Positions 1-11,506 of a stretch of 64,000 nucleotides of DNA are shown here, piece after piece. The translations under genes and the position numbers were made by a program. How positions within the stretch are numbered: the stretch's first letter is position 1; every line of letters begins with the position of its first letter. The notes under the pieces are model-generated. The model saw only the letters and a program-made list of their open reading frames with translations, searched no databases and was not told the origin of the DNA. Source of the stretch: Acidomyces sp. 'richmondensis' (lineage: Eukaryota; Ascomycota; Dothideomycetes; Mycosphaerellales; Teratosphaeriaceae); contig QVLQ01000003.1 of assembly GCA_003545705.1 (NCBI GenBank), positions 62,001 through 126,000 on the forward strand, given 5' to 3'.

Positions 1-1598
1 ATAACACGTCGTGGATCTTGGAGGCCGCTGATAGCATCCACCATTTGTTTGCTGGGTCGCCGCATCTTCGCCACCAATGAGGGCTCTGCGTAGTTGACTG
101 CGGCTCGAGCACGTCGGGAAGGCCGCGCACCTCCATCCGTAGTGGACAGTGTGCTAAGGTCACCTGGAGGAGGAGTGCCTGTTCGGACATCTGTGGGTTT
201 GGTGGAAGGCTCGGAAGAGGTCGGAGAGAAGAGGTCTGGCGCAGCCGGCGTCTTTGGGGGAGGTGCAGCTACCGAAGAGCAAGGTGGCAGGACAACGTCC
301 GCTACGTCGGAGACGCTTTCTCCCGGTGGTGACGGCAGTGGAATGGATGAAGCCCGCCGCAAGCGAGACTGCGTTTGTGCAGTAGAGTCAGCAGCGTTTG
401 AGAATGGTGGTTTGGTTGGCTTGTCCAAGTCTGGCTTCTCCAATTTTTCGGTGCGAACTGAGCCCTTGCGAGGCGACATATTGACACTTTTATCCCCGAG
501 CACTTTGCGAGTGGACTTTGCGGGAACAGATGCCTGCTTGTACTGTTCCTCCTCTGGTAACTTGTCTGGCGTTTCATCCGTCGTTAAGCTCGACTCCTGT
601 CGCATGCATTTGGCTTCAGCAGTGGTTCTCCTGAAGGTGAAATCATCCTTGACAGCCAACCGAAGCGGCTTCTCTATATCACGATCCGCTAGCTTTCTCT
701 TCGCTCCAGTCCGCAGCATCGTAGAGCTCTCTGCTTCCTTTTTGTCTGGCGACCGCCGCCGGATCTCAAGCCGCGGCTGACCGTCCTTCCTTCTCCGTCT
801 GGTTTCCAAATTCACACTCAATCCTGGTAAGAGTTCTTCGTGGGTAGGAACAGACTCGGATTGTGATGTGGAAGGAGAGGGATGTGGCTTGACAGGGTCT
901 TCATAGTCAAAGTGGGCCACCGGAGGAGGGCCTAGGTCGGGCGACTCGTTGCTGTCAGGACCCAAGAGGCGAATCGCTTGGATTTCGTCCGCACCCAGCG
1001 TCCTTCGTGGATAGAGCTTGTCTTCGGTGATGGTTGGCATCGCACTCTCTCGCATCACTTCCGTGAGAGGCTGTCGCTCCCGCCATTGGCCTTCCATTTG
1101 CTTCCTCTCGCCTCCCGGCCGTCTCAACTCACCACCTCTCTGTATAACATCATCCAAACCGTCCACCAGGCCCCTCAGCTCAGCAATTTTGGCCTGCAAC
1201 ACATCTTTGACCGTTCTAACCGCCTCATTCGACACCTGAGTCTTCGTAATATATAACTCATGCTCTAACTGCAACACCTTCTCCCGCAAATCTAAATTTT
1301 CACCTAACAACCGGCTGACTTCGATTTCTAAGTTGCGGATCCGCAGGCTCTGGCTGGAATTGTTCTTCGCCAGCTCGCGGTTCTGGCGGATGAAGCGTCG
1401 CTTCACTTCTGCAAAGTCAGCCGGGGGCTTTTGAACGATGGGGCGACTCTTCGTGCGCATCGCCGCGGCGCGCAAACACGAAGAGTAGGTGTTGGCGAAA
1501 ATTTACATACAAGCTTCGACACTCTCGCCGCCCGTAACGTCGGCGGTGGTGGTGGATGTGGCAGGCACAAGCGGCGCTTCGCCATTCAACCGGGCCAT
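1..1598 (-). CDS. SGO1: Shugoshin, centromeric cohesin protector (3' end beyond window)
   Basis: Shugoshin recruits PP2A to pericentromeric cohesin and serves tension sensing at centromeres. Exon 1 is 1598-1511 and starts MARLNGEAP. The intron 1510-1406 has a GTATGT donor and a GAAG acceptor. Exon 2 runs from 1405 to position 1 without a stop. Splicing in phase 1 joins SVEA to LKRRFIRQNREL, the typical start of the shugoshin N-terminal coiled coil, followed by QSLRIRNLEIEVSRLL. A long basic, Ser/Pro-rich middle follows. Near the window edge (about 60-110) the C-terminal basic SGO motif is visible as NYAEPSLVAKMRRP. Only the last residues are missing. The acceptor at the nearby TTTGCAG would create a TAA, so the site 4 nt further on was chosen. 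The upstream neighbour is DAD2, divergent. Family identity is very secure; the exact intron is inferred. Confidence 0.93.
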
Positions 1599-1924
1599 CT
1601 GCTGCGAGGGCAGTGACGGCGGGATACATGCAAGAAATAGACGATGCCCGCGTATTGCTGCTGCCGTTGCGATAGCGATGACTTGACTGCACTTCGCACT
1701 GGGCGCGGCCCAAAAGCTGGTTTATTTACCGACGGAGTCGTAACGGGCAACCAGACCGAGCTTGGCGTCCGGCGCGTTTCGGTCGCGTGCAAGGGGTTGT
1801 GGGGCTGGTCGAAGCTCAACTGCCAACAGCAGGCACTGTATGCAAGCATCACATATCGTCTTTCATTCTCGTCTTTCCTTTCGCTCGTAGCTGTTATACC
1901 GGACTGAATTGCGAATAATCAATC
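1599..1924. promoter_or_regulatory. Shared divergent promoter SGO1/DAD2
   Basis: These 326 bp separate the start codons of two mitotic genes transcribed away from each other. GC-rich CGCG-containing stretches lie at about 1771-1790 (GGCGCGTTTCGGTCGCGTGC) and loosely resemble MBF/SBF-type cell-cycle elements, but no exact ACGCGT or CACGAAA site is present there. No clear TATA box is seen. Co-regulation is an inference from the layout. Confidence 0.5.
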
Positions 1925-2412
1925 ATGGCCTACAGCCACCGACAGACCACCATCCCTTCCCACATCCGGCCGTCGTCTGGTCTGGCGCACCCATCGAGTA
2001 GCACACAGGCCTCTCAGCTGCAGACTCGCATCAACGAGAAGAAGCTCGAACTGGAGAATCTGCGCCAACTCCGCGACCTCAGCGCCGGTTTGGCGGCGCA
2101 GATGCAGCAGTTGGAAGAGAAGCTCGGCACGCTCAGTTCGGGCACCGAAGCCGTCGCGGCGGTGCTGAGCAATTGGCATAATGTGTTGCGCGCGATTCAC
2201 ATGGCATCAGGTAAGTAAAATGACGACGGATACCAATCTGGCAATGTGTTGTAGCTCATAGGTTCCCAGCAAAGACGCTGACACCCAAAGATGACGGGAC
2301 CGATGAGGAAACGCCGCTGCCGCAAACACTCGTTCGGATACCAATCCAGCACGCGGAGGCGATGCAGAAAGAGGCCGAGGCCGCAGAGGCTGCTCCTACC
2401 GCAGGAGAGTGA
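1925..2412 (+). CDS. DAD2: DASH/Dam1 complex subunit Dad2
   Basis: Dad2 is a small subunit of the fungal DASH ring, which couples kinetochores to microtubules. Exon 1 is 1925-2210. The intron 2211-2269 runs from GTAAGT to a TTCCCAG acceptor. Exon 2 is 2270-2412. The spliced protein is about 142 aa. Residues 32-90 hold the conserved core: LQTRINEKKLELENLRQLRD, then a second helix ending EAVAAVLSNWHNVLRAIHMAS, the Dad2 signature. The acceptor was chosen because the alternative CATAG site leads to an early stop. The C-terminal tail is Glu/Ala-rich. It lies head-to-head with shugoshin and tail-to-tail with YPI1. Confidence 0.92.
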
Positions 2413-2772
2413 ACCGCAGATACTTTTCGCTACTTGAAGTCATTTAATCAAGCGAAGCCGAGGCCGGCCCACACATGCGCCCAACGCCTTCATCAGCAAC
2501 ACTTTAGGACACGCGTCACCCATCATCGATACCACCCAAAGGCTTGCGAGTCGCTTGCTGCAGGCAGCTGACTTCGGATGAGCAGCAGCACCCATTGCGT
2601 TCAACAGATTTGTTAGGGGAGAACACAGCTCCTGACTTGGAGGGCATGGGCATTTCGGACGACGCATGATGCAAGATCGTCGCCGACCATATTCATACGC
2701 CTGCTGATATACGTCACGGGGGGCTTGCGAAATGGCCGCCCCGTACGCAATTACGATCAAATCTGCTTCCAC

Positions 2773-3237
2773 TCATCCCTCCTTGTGCACATGTGCATGT
2801 TTTGGCTGCCTCTCGTACGCATTTGGGCTGGGCTTCCTCTCCTTGCCTTTGACCTTGCCCTTCCCAGCCCCGTCGCCACCGTCTCCGTGATCGTGCTGCT
2901 TTCCTTTCCCCTTCTTGCCCCCACCTGCTCGTTGCGCGCGGCTCAGATCTGGTTCATCGTCGCTGTCACTGCTCGACGAGTCGGAGTCGGAGTCACTGTC
3001 GCCCGGCTCGTGCGGCTTGTGGTAGATACAGCAAACCTTGCTGCTCTTCTTTCCCATGCCCTCGTTATCCACAACGTCTTCCGCCCATCGCACGTGCTGC
3101 GACTCCTCGGGATCCGCACGCAAATGCAGTGTCGCGGTGGGGAGGGAGGGGCCGCTTGCGGGCTCATTCTGGACGATAGTCTGAGAGCCGGACGTAGGTG
3201 TCGATGATCGGACAGCCGTTCCCGGGTTGTGCGCCAT
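2773..3237 (-). CDS. YPI1: Type 1 phosphatase regulator Ypi1 (inhibitor-3/PPP1R11 family)
   Basis: Ypi1 binds and modulates the nuclear PP1 catalytic subunit Glc7. The 154-aa single-exon protein carries the family core at about residues 48-85: VRWAEDVVDNEGMGKKSSKV with the PP1-binding VRW segment, followed by CCIYHKPHEPGDSDSD. The C-terminal half is low complexity: acidic Ser/Asp runs, then Lys/Gly/His-rich sequence. The reading frame is open 53 codons further upstream (to 3396), but that part has no family similarity. The Met at 3237 gives MAHNPGTAVRSS, which fits the usual length, so it was chosen. The gene is divergent from CRM1 and convergent with DAD2. Confidence 0.9.
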   Translation of the reverse strand: MAHNPGTAVRSSTPTSGSQTIVQNEPASGPSLPTATLHLRADPEESQHVRWAEDVVDNEGMGKKSSKVCCIYHKPHEPGDSDSDSDSSSSDSDDEPDLSRAQRAGGGKKGKGKQHDHGDGGDGAGKGKVKGKERKPSPNAYERQPKHAHVHKEG

Positions 3238-3891
3238 GATTGCTGCTCGGAACAGGCATGAACCGTTCACGACAGTCGAGTGCAGATATGACGGCGGAAG
3301 TGAATCAAGCTGAACGGAAGAAAGTTCTTTGTCGTCATTCGGACGCCAACCCTTGTTTGGCCGACCGTAGCAGACCCCGCCAGAAATCAGCCACACACGC
3401 CTTGGTTAACCCATGAGCCTCACGTTTCTCCGCCAGCTGAGTAATCTGAATGGGCAGCTGCGGTCGGGAATTTCGAGCTCTTCAGTGGCTACAGCAAGGC
3501 GCGTATCATAACCTGCTAAACGACCACAAGCAAAACCACTCTTCCTCACGTGCCTGGCGGTGAAGGCCACCTCCACGGCATCTCGGTGGCGTTGGAGCCT
3601 CAGGACGCAGTCTCCACACACGCCTGCGCCACCGCCTGCGCCGTTTCTTCGTTCTCGTCCCCGCCCCACCCACACGTCCGCAACAAACGCCCTCCCACGG
3701 CTTTCCTACACCACTCCGTGCAGCTATTAGCATCTCCGCCTCCTCCGTTCCAACCGTACCCGAGCCTCCTCCTGGTTGCGTGACGCGGGCGTGACCATCC
3801 ACAGGCGTTTGCGCGTCTCTACACCCTTCCCGCTTGTCTCGTCGCGGAGGACGACTTGCCAGCCGGCCACGACCCTCGCACCGACAGCACC
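3238..3891. promoter_or_regulatory. Divergent intergenic region YPI1/CRM1
   Basis: These 654 bp separate two divergent start codons. Short overlapping reading frames on both strands here have no recognisable similarity and look like chance frames in GC-rich leader DNA. The last 200 bp before CRM1 are C-rich and pyrimidine-biased, as expected of a fungal promoter and 5' leader. No specific operator could be named. Confidence 0.4.
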
Positions 3892-6800
3892 ATGTCTATG
3901 TCCATAGAGGAGCTCGACGCCACCGTGCGCGCCTTCTATGAGGGCCGCGGCGATCAGCAGAAGCAAGCTCAGGCGGCGCTCAACCAGTTCAAGGAGAATC
4001 CCGATGCGTGGCTTATGGTTGATAAGATCCTGCAGGAGGCGCAGTACCCCCAGACCAAGTATCTCGGCCTGCAGGTCCTGGACAATGTGATCATGACACG
4101 GTGGAAGGTCCTACCGCGCGACCAGTGTCTGGGCATCCGCAACTTCGTCGTCAACTTCATCATCCAGAGCAGCAGCTCGGAGGAACAGCTGAAGAAGGAG
4201 CGCGCCCTGCTGAACAAGCTCAATCTCGTCCTTGTTTCGATCCTCAAACAGGAGTGGCCGCACAACTGGCCCACCTTTATCAACGAGATCATCTCCAGCT
4301 GTCGCTCCAGCCTGCCCATCTGCGAGAACAACATGGCCATCCTACGCCTGCTTTCCGAGGAGGTTTTCGATTTCTCCGCCGACCAGATGACGAGCACCAA
4401 GACGCGCCAGCTCAAGCAGAGCATGTGCGATGAATTCACCAGCATCTACAACCTGTGCTCCGAGATTTTAAGGACAGCAGACCAGGCGAGCTTGATCAAG
4501 GCCACCTTAGAGACGCTGCTGCGCTTCCTCAATTGGATTCCTCTCGGCTACATTTTCGAAACACCGCCAGGCGGCATCAGCTTGATAGAAACGCTTCGCA
4601 GCCGGTTCCTGGAGGCTCCCGAGTTCAGAAATATCACGCTGAAGTGCTTGACCGAGATTGGCGGTCTCCAAACCGAGCACAACTTCGATGAAAAGCTCGT
4701 GTCAATGTTCACCGAAACGCTTGAAACCATTTCACGCATCATCCCACTCAGCCTCGACCTGAAGACCACCTACGCTTCGTCAAACAGTAGAGATCAGGAG
4801 TTCGTGCAGAACCTCGCGCTCTTCCTCTGCACATTCTTCAGCAATCACCTTTCACTCATCGAGAATCTGCCCAACACGGATTATCTCTTGCATGGCCACT
4901 TTTATCTGATCCGCATCAGTCAAATTGATGATCGCGAGATCTTCAAGATCTGCTTGGAGTACTGGACGAAGCTAGTCTGTGAGTTGTATGATGAGATGCA
5001 ACAGTTACCTATCACCGACATCAACCCCCTCGTCAGCCTGGGGGTCTCTGGCTTGTCAAATGGCGGCGCACCGAATCCGCAAATTTTGCAAAATTATCCA
5101 CTTCGCAAGCACAAGTATACTGACGTGCTCTCCAATCTTCGACAAGTCATGATTGAGAAGATGGTGCGGCCGGAGGAGGTCCTGATCGTCGAGAATGACG
5201 AGGGTGAGATTGTTCGCGAGTTCGTGAAGGAGTCGGACACGATTCAGCTCTACAAGACCACGCGCGAATGTCTGGTCTTCCTCACGCACCTAGACGTGGT
5301 CGACACAGAACAGATCATGTCTGAGAAACTTGCTCGCCAGGTTGACGGTAGCGAATGGAGCTGGGCCAATTGCAATACGCTCTGCTGGGCCATTGGTTCC
5401 ATCTCTGGCGCCATGAATGAGGAGACCGAGAAACGTTTCCTCGTGACCGTCATCAAGGATTTGCTCGGTTTAACAGAAATGAAGCGCGGGAAAGACAACA
5501 AGGCCGTTGTGGCGTCAAACATCATGTACATTGTCGGACAGTACCCACGCTTCTTGAAGGCCCACTGGAAGTTTCTTAAGACAGTGGTCAACAAGCTCTT
5601 CGAGTTCATGCACGAAACACACGAAGGAGTCCAAGACATGGCGTGTGATACCTTTATCAAGATCGCAAGCAAGTGTAAACGCCACTTTGTCATTCAACAG
5701 CCAGGCGAAACCGAAGCCTTCATTGACGAAATCGTCCGAACTATGCGTAAGATTACCTGCGATCTCTCACCCCAACAAATTCACACCTTCTACGAAGCTT
5801 GCGGGTACATGATCTCCGCCCAAGGTCATAAGGCGCAGCAGGAGCGTCTGATTGCGGAACTCATGAGCTTGCCCAACCAGGCTTGGGATCAGATCATCCA
5901 AAGTGCACATCAAGATCCGAACACCCTGCAAAATGCTGAGACAATCAAAATCATCGGGAACATCATGAAGACCAATGTCGCCGCATGCAGCAGTATAGGC
6001 AGCTATTTCTATCCTCAGATTGGTAGAATATACATGGATATGTTGACCATGTACCGCGCGTCATCGCAACTCATCGACGAGGCAGTTCAGCGGGATGGCA
6101 ACATTGCAACCAAAATGCCCAAGGTTCGCGGTCTCCGGACCATCAAGAAGGAAATTTTGAAGCTCATCACAACTTACGTCGACAAAGCTGATGATCATGA
6201 AATGATTCACCAGACATTGGTTCCGCAGCTCCTAGAAGCAGTCTTGCTCGATTACAAGCGCAATGTCCCTGATGCACGTGAGGCAGAGGTGCTCAGCGTT
6301 ATCACCGGCCTTATTCAAAAATTACAGGTACGTTGGACTCCGCGCACTTCCCGCTTTTCACAGGTGGGTGGTCACACCCAGCCGTCTTTCCACCCCATCC
6401 ACTGAGCGAGCGATGCTGACGGAATTTTGCAGGGAATGATGACAGATCAGGTTCCAGCGATTTTGGACGCAATATTTGAATGCACTCTAGACATGATCAA
6501 TAAAGACTTCTCGGAGTACCCGGAACACCGTGTCGAATTCTTCAAGTTGCTGCGCGTCATCAACCAGCGCTGTTTCCCAGCTCTGCTGACGCTCGACCAA
6601 GCACACTTCAAGCTTGTCATTGACAGTTGCATGTGGGCCTCCAAGCATGACAATCGAGCCGTGGAAGGTGAAGGGCTGAATATGTGCATCGAACTCATCA
6701 GCAACATGGCTGAGACGGACCAAGCCACATGTGACGCCTTCTTCCAAAACTTTTATACCACCATCCTGCAAGATGTCTTCTTCGTGCTCACCGATTCAGA

Positions 6801-7221
6801 TCATAAGGCCGGCTTCAAGTATCAGTCAATGCTTTTGGCCCGCATGTTTTGGCTAGTCGGAGCAGATAAGATCCGCGGACCCATCTACACGCAAGATCAG
6901 GCTCAGCCAGGCACATCGAATCGCGAATTCCTGCAGAATTTCGTCGCGAGCCTCCTGTCCAACGCCTTCCCGAACTTACAGGCTGTGCAGATCACAAATT
7001 TCATACGCCAGCTTTTCGATAACACGGAAGACATCGCGAAATTCAAGATCATCTTGCGCGACTTCCTGATCCAATTGAAGGAGTTTGCTGGGGACAACGC
7101 GGAGCTCTTCACTGAAGATCGTGAGCAGGCAGCAAAGCTGGCCAAGGAGCAGGAGAGGGAGCGGGCAATGAAAGTAGGTGGATTACTGAAACCGAGCGAG
7201 TTGGACGATGATGAACTTTGA
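3892..7221 (+). CDS. CRM1: Exportin-1 (CRM1/XPO1), nuclear export receptor
   Basis: This is the karyopherin that exports leucine-rich NES cargo with RanGTP. Exon 1 is 3892-6327, the intron 6328-6432 runs from GTACGT to TTTTGCAG, and exon 2 is 6433-7221. The protein is 1074 aa, the usual size. It starts MSMSIEELDATVRAFYEG. The importin-beta N-terminal domain and Xpo1-like HEAT repeats follow. The NES-groove segment at about 523-560 reads DLLGLTEMKRGKDNKAVVAS. Thr528 (codon ACA at 5473) occupies the place of the leptomycin-B-reactive Cys of human (Cys528) and fission yeast CRM1, and budding yeast also has Thr here. The acidic tail ends LDDDEL. The frame continues upstream to 3856, but homologs start at the Met chosen. 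Confidence 0.97.
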
Positions 7222-10200
7222 CTGGACGAGGAGGTAGCGTTGAGCAGAGGTCTCCCCTTAGTCGGTTTGGTGGAAGTTTATGATATTTGGCCATGAAACT
7301 TTTCACCTGCATTGTGCACGCACACGAAGCCTTGCGCCGGAAATTTGGAAGTTCTGCCTTGGGGAATCTTTAAAGAAGGGAGCGGGCATTTGGACGGCAC
7401 GATTGAGACAAGGTAGACTGCGCAATTTCTAGACAAGCGGCGAGAGGTCGATCATTTCTCGACGACGGATGGGTGAAACATTGGCGAATTCGTGTGACGG
7501 AGGGGGAGGGGAGGATGCCTGATTCTGTGCCGCGCCACTGGCTTGGCTTTTCCCTTTTTTTTTTTTTTTCTCACACAAAAGCATAGGAACTTTTTTTTAA
7601 TTTTCTTGCCTATCGGATGCGTGATCGAGGAGGAGATTTGGGTGGGATATAGTATGCATGGCATATGCGGTACTTCATGGATTTCTCCATGCTAAGTACT
7701 TCTGGCGTGATGGCGTGAATAGGTTGAAAGCGGTTTTTTTTTTTTGGTTTTTTGGTTTTTTTTGTAGACGTGTGATATGAAAACCCGGCGTTATTGACTT
7801 CATTGAGGGTCGCTAATATGTCTGAAGGATTCACCCACATACTATGTAAATCACCCCGTAATGTAGGTTGCCTAAATGCGTTTTCATGTAACATCAATAT
7901 TATTTTCTTATAACCACTATGAGATTCAGATAAACTATTCGAGAGAGAATTAAGCGGACATTCGCTACCGTTCGAAATTTGCGCTGTCGGAGAGAGTCAA
8001 TGTCACCCGAGACACTTCCTAGATCTACTAAGCCGTTAGATATGCCTCTAATCTATTTGTTCTACATCGATGATAAACGCACAGAGAAATATATCCAAGC
8101 CGGTGAAGGTGGGTGTCGCTTTCTCACTCCACAAAATTCTTCGGTAATTTTAATCAGACACATTTCATCCAGTCGTCGCTGAGCGAATATGCCCAAGGAG
8201 TGCAGTAATTCCTAGAGGAACCCACCTCAACACTTCTGTTGATACGGCACGTAACGCCATATCTGTATCCCAGCTTTACGCAAGCATAAGTGTCGTCATT
8301 TGTCAATTCGACTTTGGGGGAAATACTACACTCCTCCGGCATATTTACCTCTGTACTCGGAATTGATGGGGTTACTCTCAGAAATTTCGAAAATCTTCTA
8401 ATGGTGATGAAATAAAATATCCGTTATCGTCAACATTAAAAATCATAATTTCAATGCTGAAGGGTTCAGACAATCGTACTCACAGTCTTCCGACTCGTCC
8501 ACGAATTTAGATGTCCAAGTGGAGACGTAACCTTAGACTAGAAGCCAATTTTTTTCCGAGTATTGAGCTTGGGCACTGATAATCATCCCCCATTGCCATG
8601 ATCTCTTCTCATTTTACCATCCATTTGCTTGTCTGCGGATTTTCCTCTCTAAGGGTAAGTTTGTCCTCATCAGATATAAGCAAATTTAATTCTCTCGCTC
8701 ATCGTATTTAAGATCAAATGCTTTCAATGACCATTCTAGAGTCAGGTGGTTGGAAAGTTGAATGAAATCGGTCCACATGGGATCTTGTGAATTTGGCAAG
8801 CAACTGAATGATGTACATGGGAACTTCCAAGTTGACATCGTGATAAGGCCCATACCGTCATAGAATACGTTTAAAACGAAGAAGCTGATACTGTCATCAG
8901 TGCCTATGCCAAACATGCATCTCACATTCTCAGGCTGATTTTTGGTCATTATCAACAATTGGCGGGCTCCAGAACGGTAAAGCCTTTCTTTTGGTTGACA
9001 TGATTGACGCCAAAATCCTTAAGTTCTCGGTCCAACGGTTCGTCGTACTTTTGCGAGTGTTGCCAGGTGTATCTTGCAGCCCTGATGTCTCTTCTCACAT
9101 ATAATACCGTGTATCGGACTCATTAGTTGCTGTTCCATCAGCAACAGTGACGATCTATTTAGCACACAATTTTGAAAGCTGAAATTTCAGGTATGTGCCA
9201 ATTGCACATTTATTCCTTCTCAAAGTGACTCAAAAGGATGTTCTTTAGTGCTGAAGGTTGTGTCTGGTGTGGCACGAGACATATTTATAGCTATGAGCAA
9301 TTTATTGTCAAATTTCTTTAAACGGGGCAAATATAGCAAAACGATGGAGCCGCCAAACTTCCAAATACGTCGTCGTCTAGAATCATGGAATAGGACGATT
9401 CATCCCACACCTATTTAGATTCGCCCTTAGTTATGCCGGGATGGCTGGAGGTGCTGAGACCTATGAGCTTGACCCAGAGCAAAAATTGCAAACATCAAAC
9501 GTTTGAGAGCCGCCACTCTGACACCAAAGAGAAAACAAACTGGGTTTTGGGGGGTTCGGAATCGATGGGATATACTCCAGCATACTTTGGAACAAGGTCA
9601 GCTGGACTCATCAACGTTTATCGTCTCTAATTAGATAAAAGCCGTACCTGTGATACAATTTGCGAGGTATTTCCTCGCCAATAAAACACCGAAAAGTAGA
9701 AAGACCATTTCTACGAATTCATATTTCATGTCAAATTTTCTGTGTATCGCAACTATTTGTTGTTTTGGGCAAATTTGTGATACGACACAAATATTCAGTG
9801 ACGTCGGTAATCGAGACCAATATTCAAATAATTTCTCTGAGCAGTGATATGCCATTTAATTTGGTTCAGATTGCAGGCCTGACAATTGCAATCATGATTA
9901 AAAATGACGTTTTCAAGGCCTTTTCATTCTTTGTTCTTGCAATTGTCGGACAGCCTTCACATATTACAGGGTTGCGCATCATATACCTCCAGCAGACTCT
10001 CTCCTTGGTCTCACCAAAGTCACTGACATTTCATTCTTGGATGTTATCCATTAAAATGATAGGCAAAGCTTCGATGATTGAGTGGGACTCATATTCGACA
10101 CTCGGATCTGATCCGTCATATATTTTTGTTTACGGCCTGGAGCAATCTAGTTATGTTTTTGGAATGGCGACGATCAATAAGAGGCTTACAACCAAATCAA

Positions 10201-10333
10201 AATCTCGGCAGTTTGTCCCACCACCAGATGCCGCCAAATTGTTCTTGGTACAATCCTACACTTATTTTTGATGAGCTAACTCGATCTAAGTCCAGATTTA
10301 ACCGTGCCTTGACCAAGCAACTTTTGATAATAT

Positions 10334-10334
<1 letters not shown>

Positions 10335-10373
<39 letters not shown>
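10335..10373 (+). repeat. Poly-T homopolymer (39 nt)
   Basis: An uninterrupted run of 39 T. Read on the minus strand this is a poly-A tail-like tract, so it could mark the 3' end of an old retroposed insertion. No flanking duplication was seen. The length may vary through assembly or slippage. Confidence 0.9.
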
Positions 10374-10374
<1 letters not shown>

Positions 10375-11278
10375 GAAGCGGTCAAGCGCGGTTTCAAATG
10401 TTGAAAGGACAGTTTTCCCATACTCAGGTCATATTAAAATATCCATTATTCCCGCAGGGGACAGCCTGGACGTTTGGATACCGGCCTCGTAGAACAAAGG
10501 TCGGCTTTGTTGAAGAAGCTTCCAAGTGGTTGTTTAACTTGGTTTCGAAATGCGATGTCACGTTCCAAGCGACATTCAAAATTAAGCTGTATAAAACCGG
10601 GTTTCATTAACTTTTGTCTGGTACAACCAAAGCAAGTTTTCCTGATAGTTATGAAATACCTTACAACCCATCAAGTTTAGTTTACTTGCTAGTGACGTTC
10701 GCCTTAGCAACCGAATGATCTCAGTATCTGTCTTCAAGAACTCTACAGACCGGTATTCGGTAGGCTTTAACATCAAAGTGGTATATTAAGTGCCCGCGGT
10801 CTTGAAGCGGTTTAGGGGGTCCCATTGCGGGATTACGAAAGGCTCGATGCTCTGGAGATCATTTTTAACCTTCTAATGAAGAAGCAGCGCCTAATTTCCT
10901 TCTACCTAAAAGGATTTATAACGAGAACTTCGACGCGATCTCGCTAGTTACAATCAGTGATCCTGTTAGGAGGAGATGGCTTTCATTTGTACTCTTCAAA
11001 AAACTTATGTAGTATCTAAATATACCTTCTGTACAATCGAGCAAGCTCCGCTATAACGTGCTCGGTCGAATCCTACCTTGCTCTTGTATACGCGTGGAAA
11101 AATGGAGTAGCTCAGCCAAAAGCTCCCTGGTTGCAGCATCACCGATCCACATCTTTTCAAGAGTGACTAATAGTGAGAGCAATGAATGTTTGCTTATCTC
11201 GCACTCTAAGAAATGATGGAAAGTAGCTTTTACGAAGCAAATTCTGTTCTATAGCATAAAAACTACCATTTTGCGACA

Positions 11279-11281
<3 letters not shown>

Positions 11282-11312
<31 letters not shown>
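11282..11312 (+). repeat. (TA)n microsatellite
   Basis: About 15 perfect TA dinucleotide units in the gene-free region. No function is suggested. Confidence 0.9.
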
Positions 11313-11314
<2 letters not shown>

Positions 11315-11506
11315 GTCCGACGCTGTCTGAGGGTTAGCGAATGGTCTGGGTGAAATATCGTAATCATCCGGAGCGTCGAGACGAGCCCAGCATCCTCTTC
11401 GAATTTTCTTAGATAGTCAATCGTACGGTAAGAAAATTAGACATATCATCCACATGTCCCGTTACTTTTGATTAGTGATAATATTATATGTAGAACTTTC
11501 AAATGC

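Larger units (their letters stand above)
7222..11506. other. AT-rich intergenic stretch without recognisable gene
   Basis: No frame on either strand here shows a recognisable protein family. The longest (about 9660-10271, plus strand) begins at a non-ATG codon, has no domain and ends near a poly-T run, so I do not call it. T runs at 7556-7569 and 7735-7763 and the simple repeats listed separately break up the sequence. The base composition is clearly more AT-rich than in the neighbouring genes. The distal part may hold further decayed sequence of the NLR relic that follows. Confidence 0.5.

Noticed and set aside
94..780. Long plus-strand open frame (228 codons)
   Set aside because: It is the antisense shadow of the shugoshin exon; the minus strand reads the conserved SGO motifs and the plus frame has no similarity and no good start.
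3238..3396. 53-codon N-terminal extension of YPI1
   Set aside because: Open and in frame but without similarity to the family; the Met at 3237 gives the usual length.
9660..10271. 203-codon plus-strand frame in the gene-free region
   Set aside because: Starts at a non-ATG codon, has no domain or recognisable motif and lies in AT-rich, probably decayed DNA.
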